Shown here piece after piece: positions 25,118-33,373 of a DNA stretch of 64,000 nucleotides; position 1 is the stretch's first letter; each line of letters opens with the position of its first letter. Under the pieces are notes generated by a model that saw only the letters and a list, made by a program, of their open reading frames with translations, was not told the DNA's origin and made no database searches. The stretch is from Streptomyces sp. NBC_01016 (GTDB lineage Bacteria > Actinomycetota > Actinomycetes > Streptomycetales > Streptomycetaceae). Where the stretch lies: the NCBI RefSeq assembly GCF_026341035.1, contig NZ_JAPEOQ010000002.1, forward strand, positions 3,844,001-3,908,000. Direction: 5' to 3'. The position numbers were made by a program, and so were the translations under genes.

Positions 25118-25150
25118 CGGTCCTCCAGTGCCTTCCAACGGTCCTCCGGT
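25109..25150. repeat. 21-bp tandem duplication of a ribosome-binding site and start codon
   Basis: 25109-25129 and 25130-25150 match at 19 of 21 positions. On the minus strand each unit contains GGAGGACCG followed by a start codon (TTG in the upstream copy, ATG in the downstream one) and GAAGGC. The unit is a multiple of three, so both starts are in frame with the GH127 gene. Confidence 0.8.
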
Positions 25151-25187
25151 CTCGGCTGGGGTGGCGGCAGTGGTTCCGCGGTTCCGC

Positions 25188-25940
25188 CTAGAGATTCGGC
25201 CGCGCCAGGAACGCGATCGTCTGATCGCGGACGCGGAGGATGTGCGCCTCCAATGCGTCCCGTGCCCGCAGCCGTTCGCCGGACTCCAACGCCTCGACGA
25301 TCGCCCGGTGTTCGTCCACCGCGATGTTCAGACGGGACGGGGTGATCGGCGCCTTGAGCCCTGCGCGGGTCACGTGGATGCTGAGGTTCAGGTCGTCGTG
25401 CAGATCGAGCAGCATCGGCAGCCCGCCCAGCTTGACGAGCTCCCGGTGGAACCGGGCGTCGTTGTCCCGGAAGTCGGGGTAACGAGCCGCGTCCCGCACC
25501 GCCTCGCCCGCCAACTCCTCGCCCTGGACGACCAGTTCACGCAGCAGTGCGGGCGGCTCCCGGTCCGCACGGTCCGCGAAGAGGCGCAGCGCATGCGACT
25601 CCAGCATCAGCCGCAGCTCGAAGAGCTCGTACACGCTGGACAGGGACGGTATCGCCACTGTGAAGCCCACCGAGGACTCGTAGGCGAGCAGCCCCCGCTC
25701 GTAGAGGCGGCCCACCGCGCTGCGCACCGGAGTGCGGCTCATGTCGAGCCGACGGGCGAACTCCCGGACCGGCACGGCCTGCCCGGGTGTCGGGTGCTCC
25801 GTCGTCAGCCACTCCACGATCGCCCGCGAGGCGCGTGCCTCCAGGCTCTCCTCGGGGGCCGCGACCTTCTTGCCCTCCGCGTCGTCCACGCCCGTGCCCT
25901 CCTCCGCGCGGGCCCGCTGTGCCGCTCGCGCTCGGATCAT
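25188..25940 (-). CDS. GntR-family regulator, FadR/FCD subfamily (probable locus repressor)
   Basis: A 250-residue regulator. The GntR winged helix lies at ~30-100 (VREFARRLDMSRTPVRSAVGRLYERGLL) and the FCD all-helical sensor at ~105-245, with the metal/ligand pattern Asp-x3-His (RDNDARFHRELVKLGG) and later His residues (VDEHRAIVEAL, ALEAHILRVRD). FCD sensors usually bind sugar acids or carboxylates. The ATG has GGGAGG upstream. Two operator-like palindromes lie in the 177-bp gap to the divergent aldolase operon. The same sequence fronts several other units of the locus, so this protein is the best candidate to read it. Confidence 0.9.
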   Translation of the reverse strand: MIRARAAQRARAEEGTGVDDAEGKKVAAPEESLEARASRAIVEWLTTEHPTPGQAVPVREFARRLDMSRTPVRSAVGRLYERGLLAYESSVGFTVAIPSLSSVYELFELRLMLESHALRLFADRADREPPALLRELVVQGEELAGEAVRDAARYPDFRDNDARFHRELVKLGGLPMLLDLHDDLNLSIHVTRAGLKAPITPSRLNIAVDEHRAIVEALESGERLRARDALEAHILRVRDQTIAFLARPNL

Positions 25941-25976
25941 TGCGCCTCCCAGTGCCGCCGGTTCAACTGCGCCTCA

Positions 25977-25986
25977 TGGTATGCCG
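25977..25986. promoter_or_regulatory. TGGTATGCCG operator-like site upstream of the FCD regulator
   Basis: It lies 37 bp upstream of the regulator's own start codon and matches TGGYATRCCA at nine of ten positions. It would allow autoregulation. Confidence 0.6.
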
Positions 25987-26044
25987 CAGGTGAGCCGCAT
26001 GTCTCGGGGGTGGGCAAGCCGAACTATTGGGTCTGTCACGGGGG

Positions 26045-26073
26045 TTGACGCTCCCGGCCCCGCTCAACAAACT
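26045..26073 (+). promoter_or_regulatory. Promoter of the aldolase / peptide-type ABC operon
   Basis: TTGACG (26045-26050), 17-bp spacer, CAAACT (26068-26073). The -35 is consensus for Streptomyces HrdB and the -10 keeps the second A and last T. The operator at 26076 starts 2 bp after the -10, over the expected transcription start. Confidence 0.6.
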
Positions 26074-26075
26074 CA

Positions 26076-26085
26076 TGGCATACCA
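26076..26085. promoter_or_regulatory. TGGCATACCA operator-like site
   Basis: A full match to TGGYATRCCA (the complement of TGGTATGCCA), placed between the -10 box and the aldolase Shine-Dalgarno sequence, an ideal position for repression. Confidence 0.7.
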
Positions 26086-26117
26086 CCGACATCCCTCTGA
26101 GCCTCGCCGAGGTGACC

Positions 26118-27083
26118 ATGGCGCGACACGCGCTGCAAGGGATCATCGCTCCGACCGTGCTGCCCATGACGTCCAGCGGGCTGCTCGACCGGCCGTCCCT
26201 GGAATGCCACCTGAACGCACTGGTCGACGCGGGTGTCCATGGCCTGTGGATCAACGGAACCACGGGAGAGTTCCACGCCCTGGACGAGGACACGCGGGGC
26301 TCCGCCGTGGACGTCGCGGCCAAGACCGCGGCCGGCCGGGTGCCCGTCATCGCGCACGTGGGCGACGCCGCGACCCCGCTGAGCATCCGCCAGGCACGCG
26401 CCGCCGTGGACGCGGGGGCCGACGAACTCGCCGTCATCGCCCCGTACTTCACGCCGTACGGGCGCGAGGAACTGCGCGACCACTACCGCGCCGTCGCCGA
26501 CGCCGTGGGCTTCCCCGTCCTCGCCTACCACTTCCCGCAGCTGACCCCGTCGGCCCTCACCGTCGACTGCGTCCTGCAACTCGCCGAAGAGGGCGTGCTG
26601 CGCGGCCTCAAGGACAGCAGCGGCAACCTGACCTGGCTGCGCCGGGTGCTGCGCTCGGCCGCCCGCCGCGACCTCGACCTCGCCTGTTTCGCCGGAGCGA
26701 GCGGCCTGAGCGACATCGCCCTGTACGCGGGCGCCGCCGGGGCCACCAGCTCCCTCGCCAACGTCACCCCCCGCACCCTGGTCGCCCTCTACGAGGCGGC
26801 CCGCGCGGGCGACTTCACGTACGCCCGCGCGTTGCAGGAGCGCCTGGAGGACCTGCTCGAAGCGATGGCGGCAGCCCGCCACGAGCACAACCTGTCCACC
26901 ACGGTCAGCACCGGCAAGTACGTCCTCGCGGCCCTCGGCCGTATCGAATCCGCTCATGCCGCACCCCCGCTGGCCCGCCTGGACGCCGAGGAGGAACGCC
27001 GCCTCGACGCCACCGTGGTGCCCCTCGTCCGCGAGCTGGAGGCGGCGGCCCTCGACGCAAAGGAGCGTGGAGATGACTCCTGA
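26118..27083 (+). CDS. DHDPS/NAL-family aldolase (probable 2-keto-3-deoxy sugar-acid aldolase)
   Basis: A 321-residue (beta/alpha)8 class-I aldolase. It has the Schiff-base Lys165 (LRGLKDSSGN), Tyr137 (AYHFPQ) and the Thr-Thr pair at 48-49 (NGTTGEF). The family includes dihydrodipicolinate synthase, N-acetylneuraminate lyase and 2-keto-3-deoxy-gluconate, -galactonate and -fuconate aldolases. In this pectin locus, cleavage of a 2-keto-3-deoxy sugar acid to pyruvate plus an aldehyde is most likely. ATG 26118 is preferred over GTG 26112 because GAGGTG then has proper spacing. First gene of a nine-gene operon; overlaps the next gene by 11 bp. Confidence 0.87.
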   Translation: MARHALQGIIAPTVLPMTSSGLLDRPSLECHLNALVDAGVHGLWINGTTGEFHALDEDTRGSAVDVAAKTAAGRVPVIAHVGDAATPLSIRQARAAVDAGADELAVIAPYFTPYGREELRDHYRAVADAVGFPVLAYHFPQLTPSALTVDCVLQLAEEGVLRGLKDSSGNLTWLRRVLRSAARRDLDLACFAGASGLSDIALYAGAAGATSSLANVTPRTLVALYEAARAGDFTYARALQERLEDLLEAMAAARHEHNLSTTVSTGKYVLAALGRIESAHAAPPLARLDAEEERRLDATVVPLVRELEAAALDAKERGDDS

Positions 27084-29106
27084 CCGCACCCCTGTGCCAC
27101 CCGGCCCCCGGAGCGTGGAGCGCCGCATGCTGCTGCGGGCCGGCGGCGGGGTCCTCGCCGCCGCCTCGCTCTCCGGCACGCTGACCGGCTGCGGCTTCTT
27201 CTCGACCGACGCGGAGAACGGCGATTCGGCCGGCGGCGGATCCAAGGGCAAGGAGGCGCCGTCCCTGAAGAAGCAGGCCGACGCCGGCAAGATCCCGAAG
27301 GTCGCCGAGCGCCTACCGGCCAAGCCCCTGGTGGTCGAGCCCCTCCAGGAGACCGGGGCGTACGGCGGCACCTGGCACTCCGCGATGATCACGCAGGAGG
27401 ACCTCGGCTGGCTGCGCTTCAGCGTGGGCTACGAGCCGCTGGTGCGCTGGGCCGCCACCTGGCAGGGCGTCACCAAGACCAAGATCCTCCCCAATGTCTG
27501 CGAGAAGTACGAGATCAACGGCGGGGGCGAGGAGTTCGTCTTCCATCTGCGCAAGGGCATGCGCTGGTCCGACGGGAAGCCGCTGACCGCCGAGGACTTC
27601 GAGTTCGCGTTCAACGACTACAACGCCGACCCCAAGGTGCACCCGGCGGGCCTCTACGCACTGTGGCTGAACAAGAACGGCAAGCCGGCCCGGTGCGAAG
27701 CCGTCGACGACCACACCGTCAAGTACGTCTTCGACGAACCGAAGGCGGGCTTCCTGGAGGAGGTCGCGGGCACCACGGGCGTCTTCATGTTCCTGCCGAA
27801 GCACTTCATGAAGAAGTACCTCCCGAAGTACAACAAGGACGCCAACAAGGACGCGAAGGCCGCGGGGGCCTCGGACTGGCTGACCCGCCTGGAGACGGTG
27901 CAGGAGGTGTGGCAGAACCCGGAACTGCCCACCGTCAACGCCTGGCTGCCCAGGAACCCGGTCACCAAGGGCAGCAGCGTCGTCTGCGAGCGCAACCCGT
28001 ACTACTGGAAGGTCGACCCCGACGGCAGCCAACTGCCGTACATCGACAAGGTCGTTGTCGACGTCCTGCAAGAGGTCGAGGTCGAGGTCCTCAAGATCTC
28101 CAACGGCGATCTGGACATGCAGATGTACCAGTTCGGCACGGTCCGCAACAAGCCGGTGATCTCCCGCAACCGCTCCAAGGGCGGCTACCGCATCGCCGAG
28201 GTCGAGCCGGACTCCGCCAACACGATGATCATCGGCTTCAACCAGACACACCCCGACAAGAAGAAGCGCGCCCTCTTCGCCGACAAGGACTTCCGCGTCG
28301 GACTGTCCTACGCGATCAACCGGAAGAAGATCATCGAGACGGTCTTCGCGGGCCAGGGCCGCCCCTGGCAGGCGGCTCCCGGTCCCGACAACGAGCTCCA
28401 CAACGAGGAACTCGGCACGCAGTACACCGCGTACTCCGTCGCCAAGGCCAACGAGTACCTCGACAAGGCGGGCTTCACCAAGCGCAACGGCGACGGCATC
28501 CGCCTCACCAAGGACGGTGACCCGGTCGCCTTCACCGTGCTCGTCGTCTCCGACATGGCCGACCAGGTCGACGCGATGGACATGATCCGCACCGACTGGC
28601 GCAAGGTCGGCGTCGACGCCACCGTCTCCCGCATGGCCGAGACCCTGTACTGGGAGCGCGTCGAGGCGGGCAAGTCGGAGGCCGCCACCTGGGACTGCAA
28701 CAACTTCGACGTACGCACCGGTGAGGGCGGCAACCACTACTACGCGCCCACCAACCCGCGCGGCTCCTCCCGCTTCGGCGGCGAATGGGCCAAGTGGTAC
28801 CTGCGCAAGGACAAGGGCACCGGCGGAGACGGCGAGGAACCGCCCGCCCGCATCAAACACCAGCTGGAACTCTTCGACGAGATGCGGGACACCTTCGACA
28901 TCGCGCGCGCCACCCGCCTCGCCAAGCAGATCCTGGAGATCACGAAGGAGGAGTTCTACTACATCGGCATCTCCACGCCGCCCAAGGACTACGCCGTCAT
29001 CAAGAACACCCTGCGCAACGTCCCGAAGGCATTCAGCGCGGCCGGCCTGTTCCAGGCGCCGGGCCCCACCAACCCCAGCACGTACTACTTCAAGGCCAAG
29101 GCCTGA
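27073..29106 (+). CDS. Peptide/oligosaccharide ABC transporter binding lipoprotein (SBP family 5)
   Basis: A 677-residue binding protein. The signal has twin arginines (VERRMLLRAGGG) and a lipobox (GTLTGC), giving a lipid-anchored exported protein. The SBP_bac_5 fold shows in EEFVFHLRKGMRWSDGKPLT, FRVGLSYAINRKKII and a C-terminal EFYYIGISTPP segment. It is longer than the usual ~540 residues. A subset of these long family-5 proteins bind oligosaccharides instead of peptides, which fits the locus. AAGGAG precedes the ATG at 27073. It overlaps the aldolase gene and heads a full ABC set. Confidence 0.93.
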   Translation: MTPDRTPVPPGPRSVERRMLLRAGGGVLAAASLSGTLTGCGFFSTDAENGDSAGGGSKGKEAPSLKKQADAGKIPKVAERLPAKPLVVEPLQETGAYGGTWHSAMITQEDLGWLRFSVGYEPLVRWAATWQGVTKTKILPNVCEKYEINGGGEEFVFHLRKGMRWSDGKPLTAEDFEFAFNDYNADPKVHPAGLYALWLNKNGKPARCEAVDDHTVKYVFDEPKAGFLEEVAGTTGVFMFLPKHFMKKYLPKYNKDANKDAKAAGASDWLTRLETVQEVWQNPELPTVNAWLPRNPVTKGSSVVCERNPYYWKVDPDGSQLPYIDKVVVDVLQEVEVEVLKISNGDLDMQMYQFGTVRNKPVISRNRSKGGYRIAEVEPDSANTMIIGFNQTHPDKKKRALFADKDFRVGLSYAINRKKIIETVFAGQGRPWQAAPGPDNELHNEELGTQYTAYSVAKANEYLDKAGFTKRNGDGIRLTKDGDPVAFTVLVVSDMADQVDAMDMIRTDWRKVGVDATVSRMAETLYWERVEAGKSEAATWDCNNFDVRTGEGGNHYYAPTNPRGSSRFGGEWAKWYLRKDKGTGGDGEEPPARIKHQLELFDEMRDTFDIARATRLAKQILEITKEEFYYIGISTPPKDYAVIKNTLRNVPKAFSAAGLFQAPGPTNPSTYYFKAKA

Positions 29107-29127
29107 GGGCGGACCGGGAGTTCAGGC

Positions 29128-30129
29128 ATGCTGTCGTTCCTCGTCCGCCGCACGGGCTGGATGTTCGTCACCCTGTGGGCCATCTCGCTGGCGACCTTCT
29201 TCATCATCAGCCTCCCGCCCGGCGACTACGTCGACACGCTCCAGGCCAACGCCGAGGAGCGCGGCGAGTTCATGGGCCCGGCAGAGGTGGCCGAACTGCG
29301 CTCCCGCTACGGGCTCGGCCAGTCGTTCCTCGCCCAGTACTGGAAGTGGATCAGCAACATCGTCTTCCACGGCGACTTCGGCCAGGCCTTCGCCTGGAAC
29401 ATGCGCCCGGTCAGCGATCTGATCTGGGACCGTGTCGCGCTGTCCTTCTTCCTCTCCGTGGCCACCCTGCTCATCATCTGGGCGATCTCCTGGCCCATCG
29501 GTATCTACTCGGCCGTGCGCCAGTACTCGTCCGGGGACTACATCGCCACGCTCTTCGGGTTCGTGGGCATGGCGGTGCCCGAGTTCATGCTCGCCCTCGT
29601 CCTGATGTGGGTCGGCATGCGCTACTTCGGCCAGAGTCCGGGCGGACTGTTCTCGCCCGAGTACCAGGACGCCGCGTGGAACCTCGGCAAGGTCCTGGAC
29701 GCGGCAAGCCATCTGTGGCTGCCGATCCTGATCATCGCCGTCGCCGGCACCGCGGGCGGCATCCGCATCATCCGGGCCAACCTCCTGGACGAGCTGTACA
29801 AGCCGTACGTGGTGGCCGCCCGCGCCAAGGGACTGCCCGAATGGAAACTGCTGCTCAAATACCCCGTCCGCACCTCCATGAGTCCGTTCATCTCCACCGT
29901 CGGCTGGCTGCTGCCCGGCCTGATCAGCGGCGAGACGATCATCTCGATCGTGATGAACCTGCCGACCACAGGTCCGCTGATGCTCGGCGGCGTCCTCAAC
30001 CAGGACATGTACCTGGTCGGCAGCTTCATCCTGATCCTCTCCACCCTGACCGTGGTCGGCACCCTGCTCAGCGACCTCGCGCTCGCCTGGTGGGACCCGC
30101 GCATCCGGCACAGCTACGAGGGAGGGTGA
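29128..30129 (+). CDS. Peptide-type ABC transporter permease (DppB/OppB family)
   Basis: A 333-residue inner-membrane permease. It opens with the family pattern FLVRRTGWMFVTLWAISLATF, has the long periplasmic loop, and shows the BPD_transp_1 core with ARAKGLPEWKLLLKYPVRTSM as the EAA-type loop near residue 230. Its stop is 7 bp ahead of the next start. It forms the translocation pore with the 30137 product. Confidence 0.93.
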   Translation: MLSFLVRRTGWMFVTLWAISLATFFIISLPPGDYVDTLQANAEERGEFMGPAEVAELRSRYGLGQSFLAQYWKWISNIVFHGDFGQAFAWNMRPVSDLIWDRVALSFFLSVATLLIIWAISWPIGIYSAVRQYSSGDYIATLFGFVGMAVPEFMLALVLMWVGMRYFGQSPGGLFSPEYQDAAWNLGKVLDAASHLWLPILIIAVAGTAGGIRIIRANLLDELYKPYVVAARAKGLPEWKLLLKYPVRTSMSPFISTVGWLLPGLISGETIISIVMNLPTTGPLMLGGVLNQDMYLVGSFILILSTLTVVGTLLSDLALAWWDPRIRHSYEGG

Positions 30130-30136
30130 GCGGACC

Positions 30137-31276
30137 GTGCTGACCCGAACACCGCAGCCCGAAGGGGCGTCGGACGTCGTCGACGACACACCCGTCACCG
30201 GCGGGCAGGCATCGCCGTGGCGGCTGATCTGGCGGCGCTTTCGCAAACACCGGCTCGCCCTCGTCGGCGCCGTCATCGTGCTGCTCGCCTACTTCGTCGT
30301 CGTCTTCGCCGAGATCCTGGCGCCGGCCTCACCCAGCAGCGTCGACGAGAAGCACACCTATGCCCCGCCGCAGATCGTCAAGGTCGACCTCAGCTGGGAC
30401 GACGGCCTGCGCTTCTACGCCAACGGCTACACCACCAAGCGTGACCCGGAGACCTTCGAGCAGATCCACACGGTCGACCCCGACAAGCGGATCCCGCTCA
30501 AGTTCCTTGCCAAGGGCGACAGTTACCACCTGTGGGGACTCATCCCCGGCGACCGTCATCTGTTCGGGGCGGTGCACGCGGACCAGAAGGTCTACTTCTT
30601 CGGCTCGGACCGCTCGGGCCGCGACATGCTGTCCCGCATCATCCACGGCGCACGCGTGTCCCTGTCCATCGGTCTGGTCGGGGTCGCCGTCAGCTTCCTG
30701 CTCGGACTGTTCTTCGGCGGCATCTCCGGCTACTTCGGCGGCAAACCGGACCTCACCATCCAACGCATCATCGAGTTCCTGATGTCGATCCCGACACTGC
30801 CGCTGTGGCTGTCGCTGTCGGCGGCCGTGCCCGACGAATGGGGGCCGCTGGCACGGTACTTCGCCATCACCACCATCCTGTCCGTGATCGGCTGGACGGG
30901 CCTCGCGCGGGTGGTGCGCGGGCGGTTCTTCTCGCTGCGCGAGGAGGACTTCGTCACCGCCGCCCGGCTCGACGGCTGCAGCCGCCCCCGGATCATCTTC
31001 CGGCACATGGTCCCGTCGATGTCGAGCCATGTCATCGCCTCCCTGACGATGGCGGTGCCCGGCATGATCCTCGGCGAGACCGCGATGAGCTTCCTGGGCC
31101 TGGGACTCCAGTCACCCGCCGTCAGCTGGGGCGTGCTGCTGCAGGAGGCGCAGAACATCCGCACCGTGGAGAGCGCTCCATGGCTGTTGCTCCCCGGCGT
31201 CGCGGTGTTCGTCACCGTGCTCGCCATGAACTTCGTCGGCGACGGACTGCGCGACTCCGCCGACCCGTACAAGTAG
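30137..31276 (+). CDS. Peptide-type ABC transporter permease (DppC/OppC family) with long periplasmic insert
   Basis: A 379-residue permease with a ~35-residue cytoplasmic N terminus, first helix at ~44-62 (LALVGAVIVLLAYFVVVFAE), then an unusually long exported loop (~65-155) before the GSDRSGRDMLSRIIHGARVS motif that starts the core domain. The EAA-like loop is TAARLDGCSRPRIIFRHMVP. The loop is longer than in ordinary DppC proteins and recurs in transporters linked to oligosaccharide loci. GTG start. Confidence 0.92.
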   Translation: MLTRTPQPEGASDVVDDTPVTGGQASPWRLIWRRFRKHRLALVGAVIVLLAYFVVVFAEILAPASPSSVDEKHTYAPPQIVKVDLSWDDGLRFYANGYTTKRDPETFEQIHTVDPDKRIPLKFLAKGDSYHLWGLIPGDRHLFGAVHADQKVYFFGSDRSGRDMLSRIIHGARVSLSIGLVGVAVSFLLGLFFGGISGYFGGKPDLTIQRIIEFLMSIPTLPLWLSLSAAVPDEWGPLARYFAITTILSVIGWTGLARVVRGRFFSLREEDFVTAARLDGCSRPRIIFRHMVPSMSSHVIASLTMAVPGMILGETAMSFLGLGLQSPAVSWGVLLQEAQNIRTVESAPWLLLPGVAVFVTVLAMNFVGDGLRDSADPYK

Positions 31277-31298
31277 CCCGTACACGTAGGGAGAGGCG

Positions 31299-32339
31299 AT
31301 GAAGCAGCCGGACACGCTGCTCGAGATCGAGGATCTGCACACCGGATTCGAACTCGACGACGGAATCGTACGGGCGGTGGACGGCGTCGACCTCACCATC
31401 GGCCGCGGCGAAGTCCTCGCCGTGGTGGGCGAGTCGGGGTGCGGCAAGAGCGTCATGGCCCGCTCCGTGCTGCGCCTGATCGACAAGCCGGGCCGGATCA
31501 CGGGAGGACACATCCGGGTGCACGGCGACGACGGTGTCGTCGACATGGTGGACGCGCCGGGACCCGAGTTGCGCGCGGTGCGCGGCCGGAAGGTGGCCAT
31601 GGTGTTCCAGGAACCCATCGCCTCCATGAGCCCCATGCACACCCTCGGCAACCAGATCGGCGAGGCGCTGATCCTGCACGGCGAGGCCACCAAGGCCGAG
31701 GCCCGCACCCGCGTCGTCGAGCTGCTGCGCCGGGTCGGGATCGCCGCACCCGAGCGCCGCGTCGACGAGTACCCGTTCCAGATGAGCGGCGGCATGCTGC
31801 AGCGCGCCATGATCGCCATGGCGCTGTCCTGCGGCCCTGACCTGCTCATCGCCGACGAACCCACCACCGCCCTCGATGTCACCACCCAGGCGCAGATCCT
31901 CGACCTGCTGCGCGAACTGCAACGGGACACCGGCATGGCGATCATGCTGATCACCCATGACCTCGGCGTCGCCGCCCAGGTCGCCGACCGCATCGCCGTC
32001 ATGTACCTCGGCTCGGTCGTGGAGTCCGGCACCACGGACACCGTGCTGCGCAGCCCCCGACACCCCTACACCCGCGCCCTGCTGCGCTCGGTCCCGAAGC
32101 TGGGATCGGGCTCCCGCGAACGACTGCGCCCTGTGCGGGGCATGGTGCCGGGGCCGTACGCACGACCGACGGGCTGTCCGTTCCACCCGCGCTGCGACGA
32201 GTTCATGGCAGGGCGCTGCGACGTGACCGTGCCCCACGCGGTCGCGGCCCCACTGCCCGACCCGGCCATCGGCAGCGACGGCACGGTCAGCTGCCTGCTG
32301 TACGACGACACCGCCGAGGAAGGGGAGCCGGCCGCATGA
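31299..32339 (+). CDS. Peptide-type ABC transporter ATPase (DppD/OppD family)
   Basis: A 346-residue ATPase. Walker A GESGCGKS at residues 44-51; signature in the OppD variant form MSGGMLQRAM near 165; Walker B LLIADEPTTALD near 186; switch His in LITHDLGV. The C-terminal oligopeptide-transporter extension carries PTGCPFHPRC. It overlaps the second ATPase by ATGA. Confidence 0.95.
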   Translation: MKQPDTLLEIEDLHTGFELDDGIVRAVDGVDLTIGRGEVLAVVGESGCGKSVMARSVLRLIDKPGRITGGHIRVHGDDGVVDMVDAPGPELRAVRGRKVAMVFQEPIASMSPMHTLGNQIGEALILHGEATKAEARTRVVELLRRVGIAAPERRVDEYPFQMSGGMLQRAMIAMALSCGPDLLIADEPTTALDVTTQAQILDLLRELQRDTGMAIMLITHDLGVAAQVADRIAVMYLGSVVESGTTDTVLRSPRHPYTRALLRSVPKLGSGSRERLRPVRGMVPGPYARPTGCPFHPRCDEFMAGRCDVTVPHAVAAPLPDPAIGSDGTVSCLLYDDTAEEGEPAA

Positions 32340-33373
32340 CCGTCACCGACACCCGCACCAGGGCCGCGCTCCTGGAGACGCGGGGCCTGACCAAGCACTT
32401 CCCCATCCGCCGCGGCCTGTTCGGCCGCACCGTCGGAGCGGTACGTGCCGTGGACGGCGTCGACCTGAAGGTGCCCGCCGGACGCACCCTCGCCCTCGTC
32501 GGCGAGTCCGGCTGCGGCAAGAGCACCCTCGGCCGCTGTCTGCTGCGCGTCCACGAACCGACCTCCGGAGAGATGGTCTACCGGCGCACCGACGGCACCA
32601 CCGTCGACCTCGCCGCCCTCGACGAGAAGGCCCTCAAGCCGTACCGCAGCGAGATCCGCCTCGTCTTCCAGGACCCGTTCGCCTCCCTCAACCCGCGCAT
32701 GACGCTGCTCCAGATCGTCGGCGAACCGCTCCGCGTCAACCTCGGCCTGAACGCCAAGGACACCGAGGAACGCGTCGCGGAGCTGCTGCGCCGGGTGGGA
32801 CTGCGCCCCGAATATCTGCGCCGCTACCCGAACGCGTTCAGCGGGGGACAGCGCCAACGCGTCGGCATCGCACGGGCGTTGGCGCTGGCGCCCCGCCTCG
32901 TCGTGGCCGACGAGGCGGTCAGCGCCCTCGACGTGTCGGTGCGCGCCCAGATCCTCAACCTGCTCAAGGACCTCCAGGACGAGTCGGACCTCACGTACGT
33001 GTTCATCTCGCACGACCTGGGCGTCGTCGAGTACATGGCCGACGAGGTCGCCGTCATGTACGTGGGCCGTGTCGTCGAGACCGGTGCCACCGACGCCCTG
33101 TACGGACAGCCCCTGCACCCCTATACCGAGGCACTCCTGTCGGCCGTCCCCGACCCCGACCCGGCCGCCCGGCGCCGCGAGCGCATCGTGCTGCGCGGCG
33201 AGGTCGCCGACGCCTCCGCCGTACCGCCCGGCTGCCCGTTCCATCCACGCTGCGCCTACGCACAGGACGTGTGCCGCACCGAGGTGCCCGAGCTGCGCCC
33301 CGTCGCGCCCGGCCGCGCGTCGGCCTGCCACTTTGCCGGGCAGCTCGACCTGAGGGGAGTCGACGTCTCATGA
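32336..33373 (+). CDS. Peptide-type ABC transporter ATPase (DppF/OppF family)
   Basis: A 345-residue ATPase. Walker A GESGCGKST near residues 59-67; signature FSGGQRQRVGIARAL near 166; Walker B LVVADEAVSALD; switch His in FISHDLGV. The C-terminal CPFHPRC motif is present. The LGRCLLR and DPFASLNPRM segments are typical of DppF. It completes the importer and overlaps the sialidase-fold gene by ATGA. Confidence 0.95.
   Translation: MTVTDTRTRAALLETRGLTKHFPIRRGLFGRTVGAVRAVDGVDLKVPAGRTLALVGESGCGKSTLGRCLLRVHEPTSGEMVYRRTDGTTVDLAALDEKALKPYRSEIRLVFQDPFASLNPRMTLLQIVGEPLRVNLGLNAKDTEERVAELLRRVGLRPEYLRRYPNAFSGGQRQRVGIARALALAPRLVVADEAVSALDVSVRAQILNLLKDLQDESDLTYVFISHDLGVVEYMADEVAVMYVGRVVETGATDALYGQPLHPYTEALLSAVPDPDPAARRRERIVLRGEVADASAVPPGCPFHPRCAYAQDVCRTEVPELRPVAPGRASACHFAGQLDLRGVDVS

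Noticed and set aside
22208..25345. A 1045-codon open frame running across PL1 and antisense to GH127
   Set aside because: Its translation is low-complexity and basic, and it overlaps two clear enzymes; it is a GC-driven artefact.
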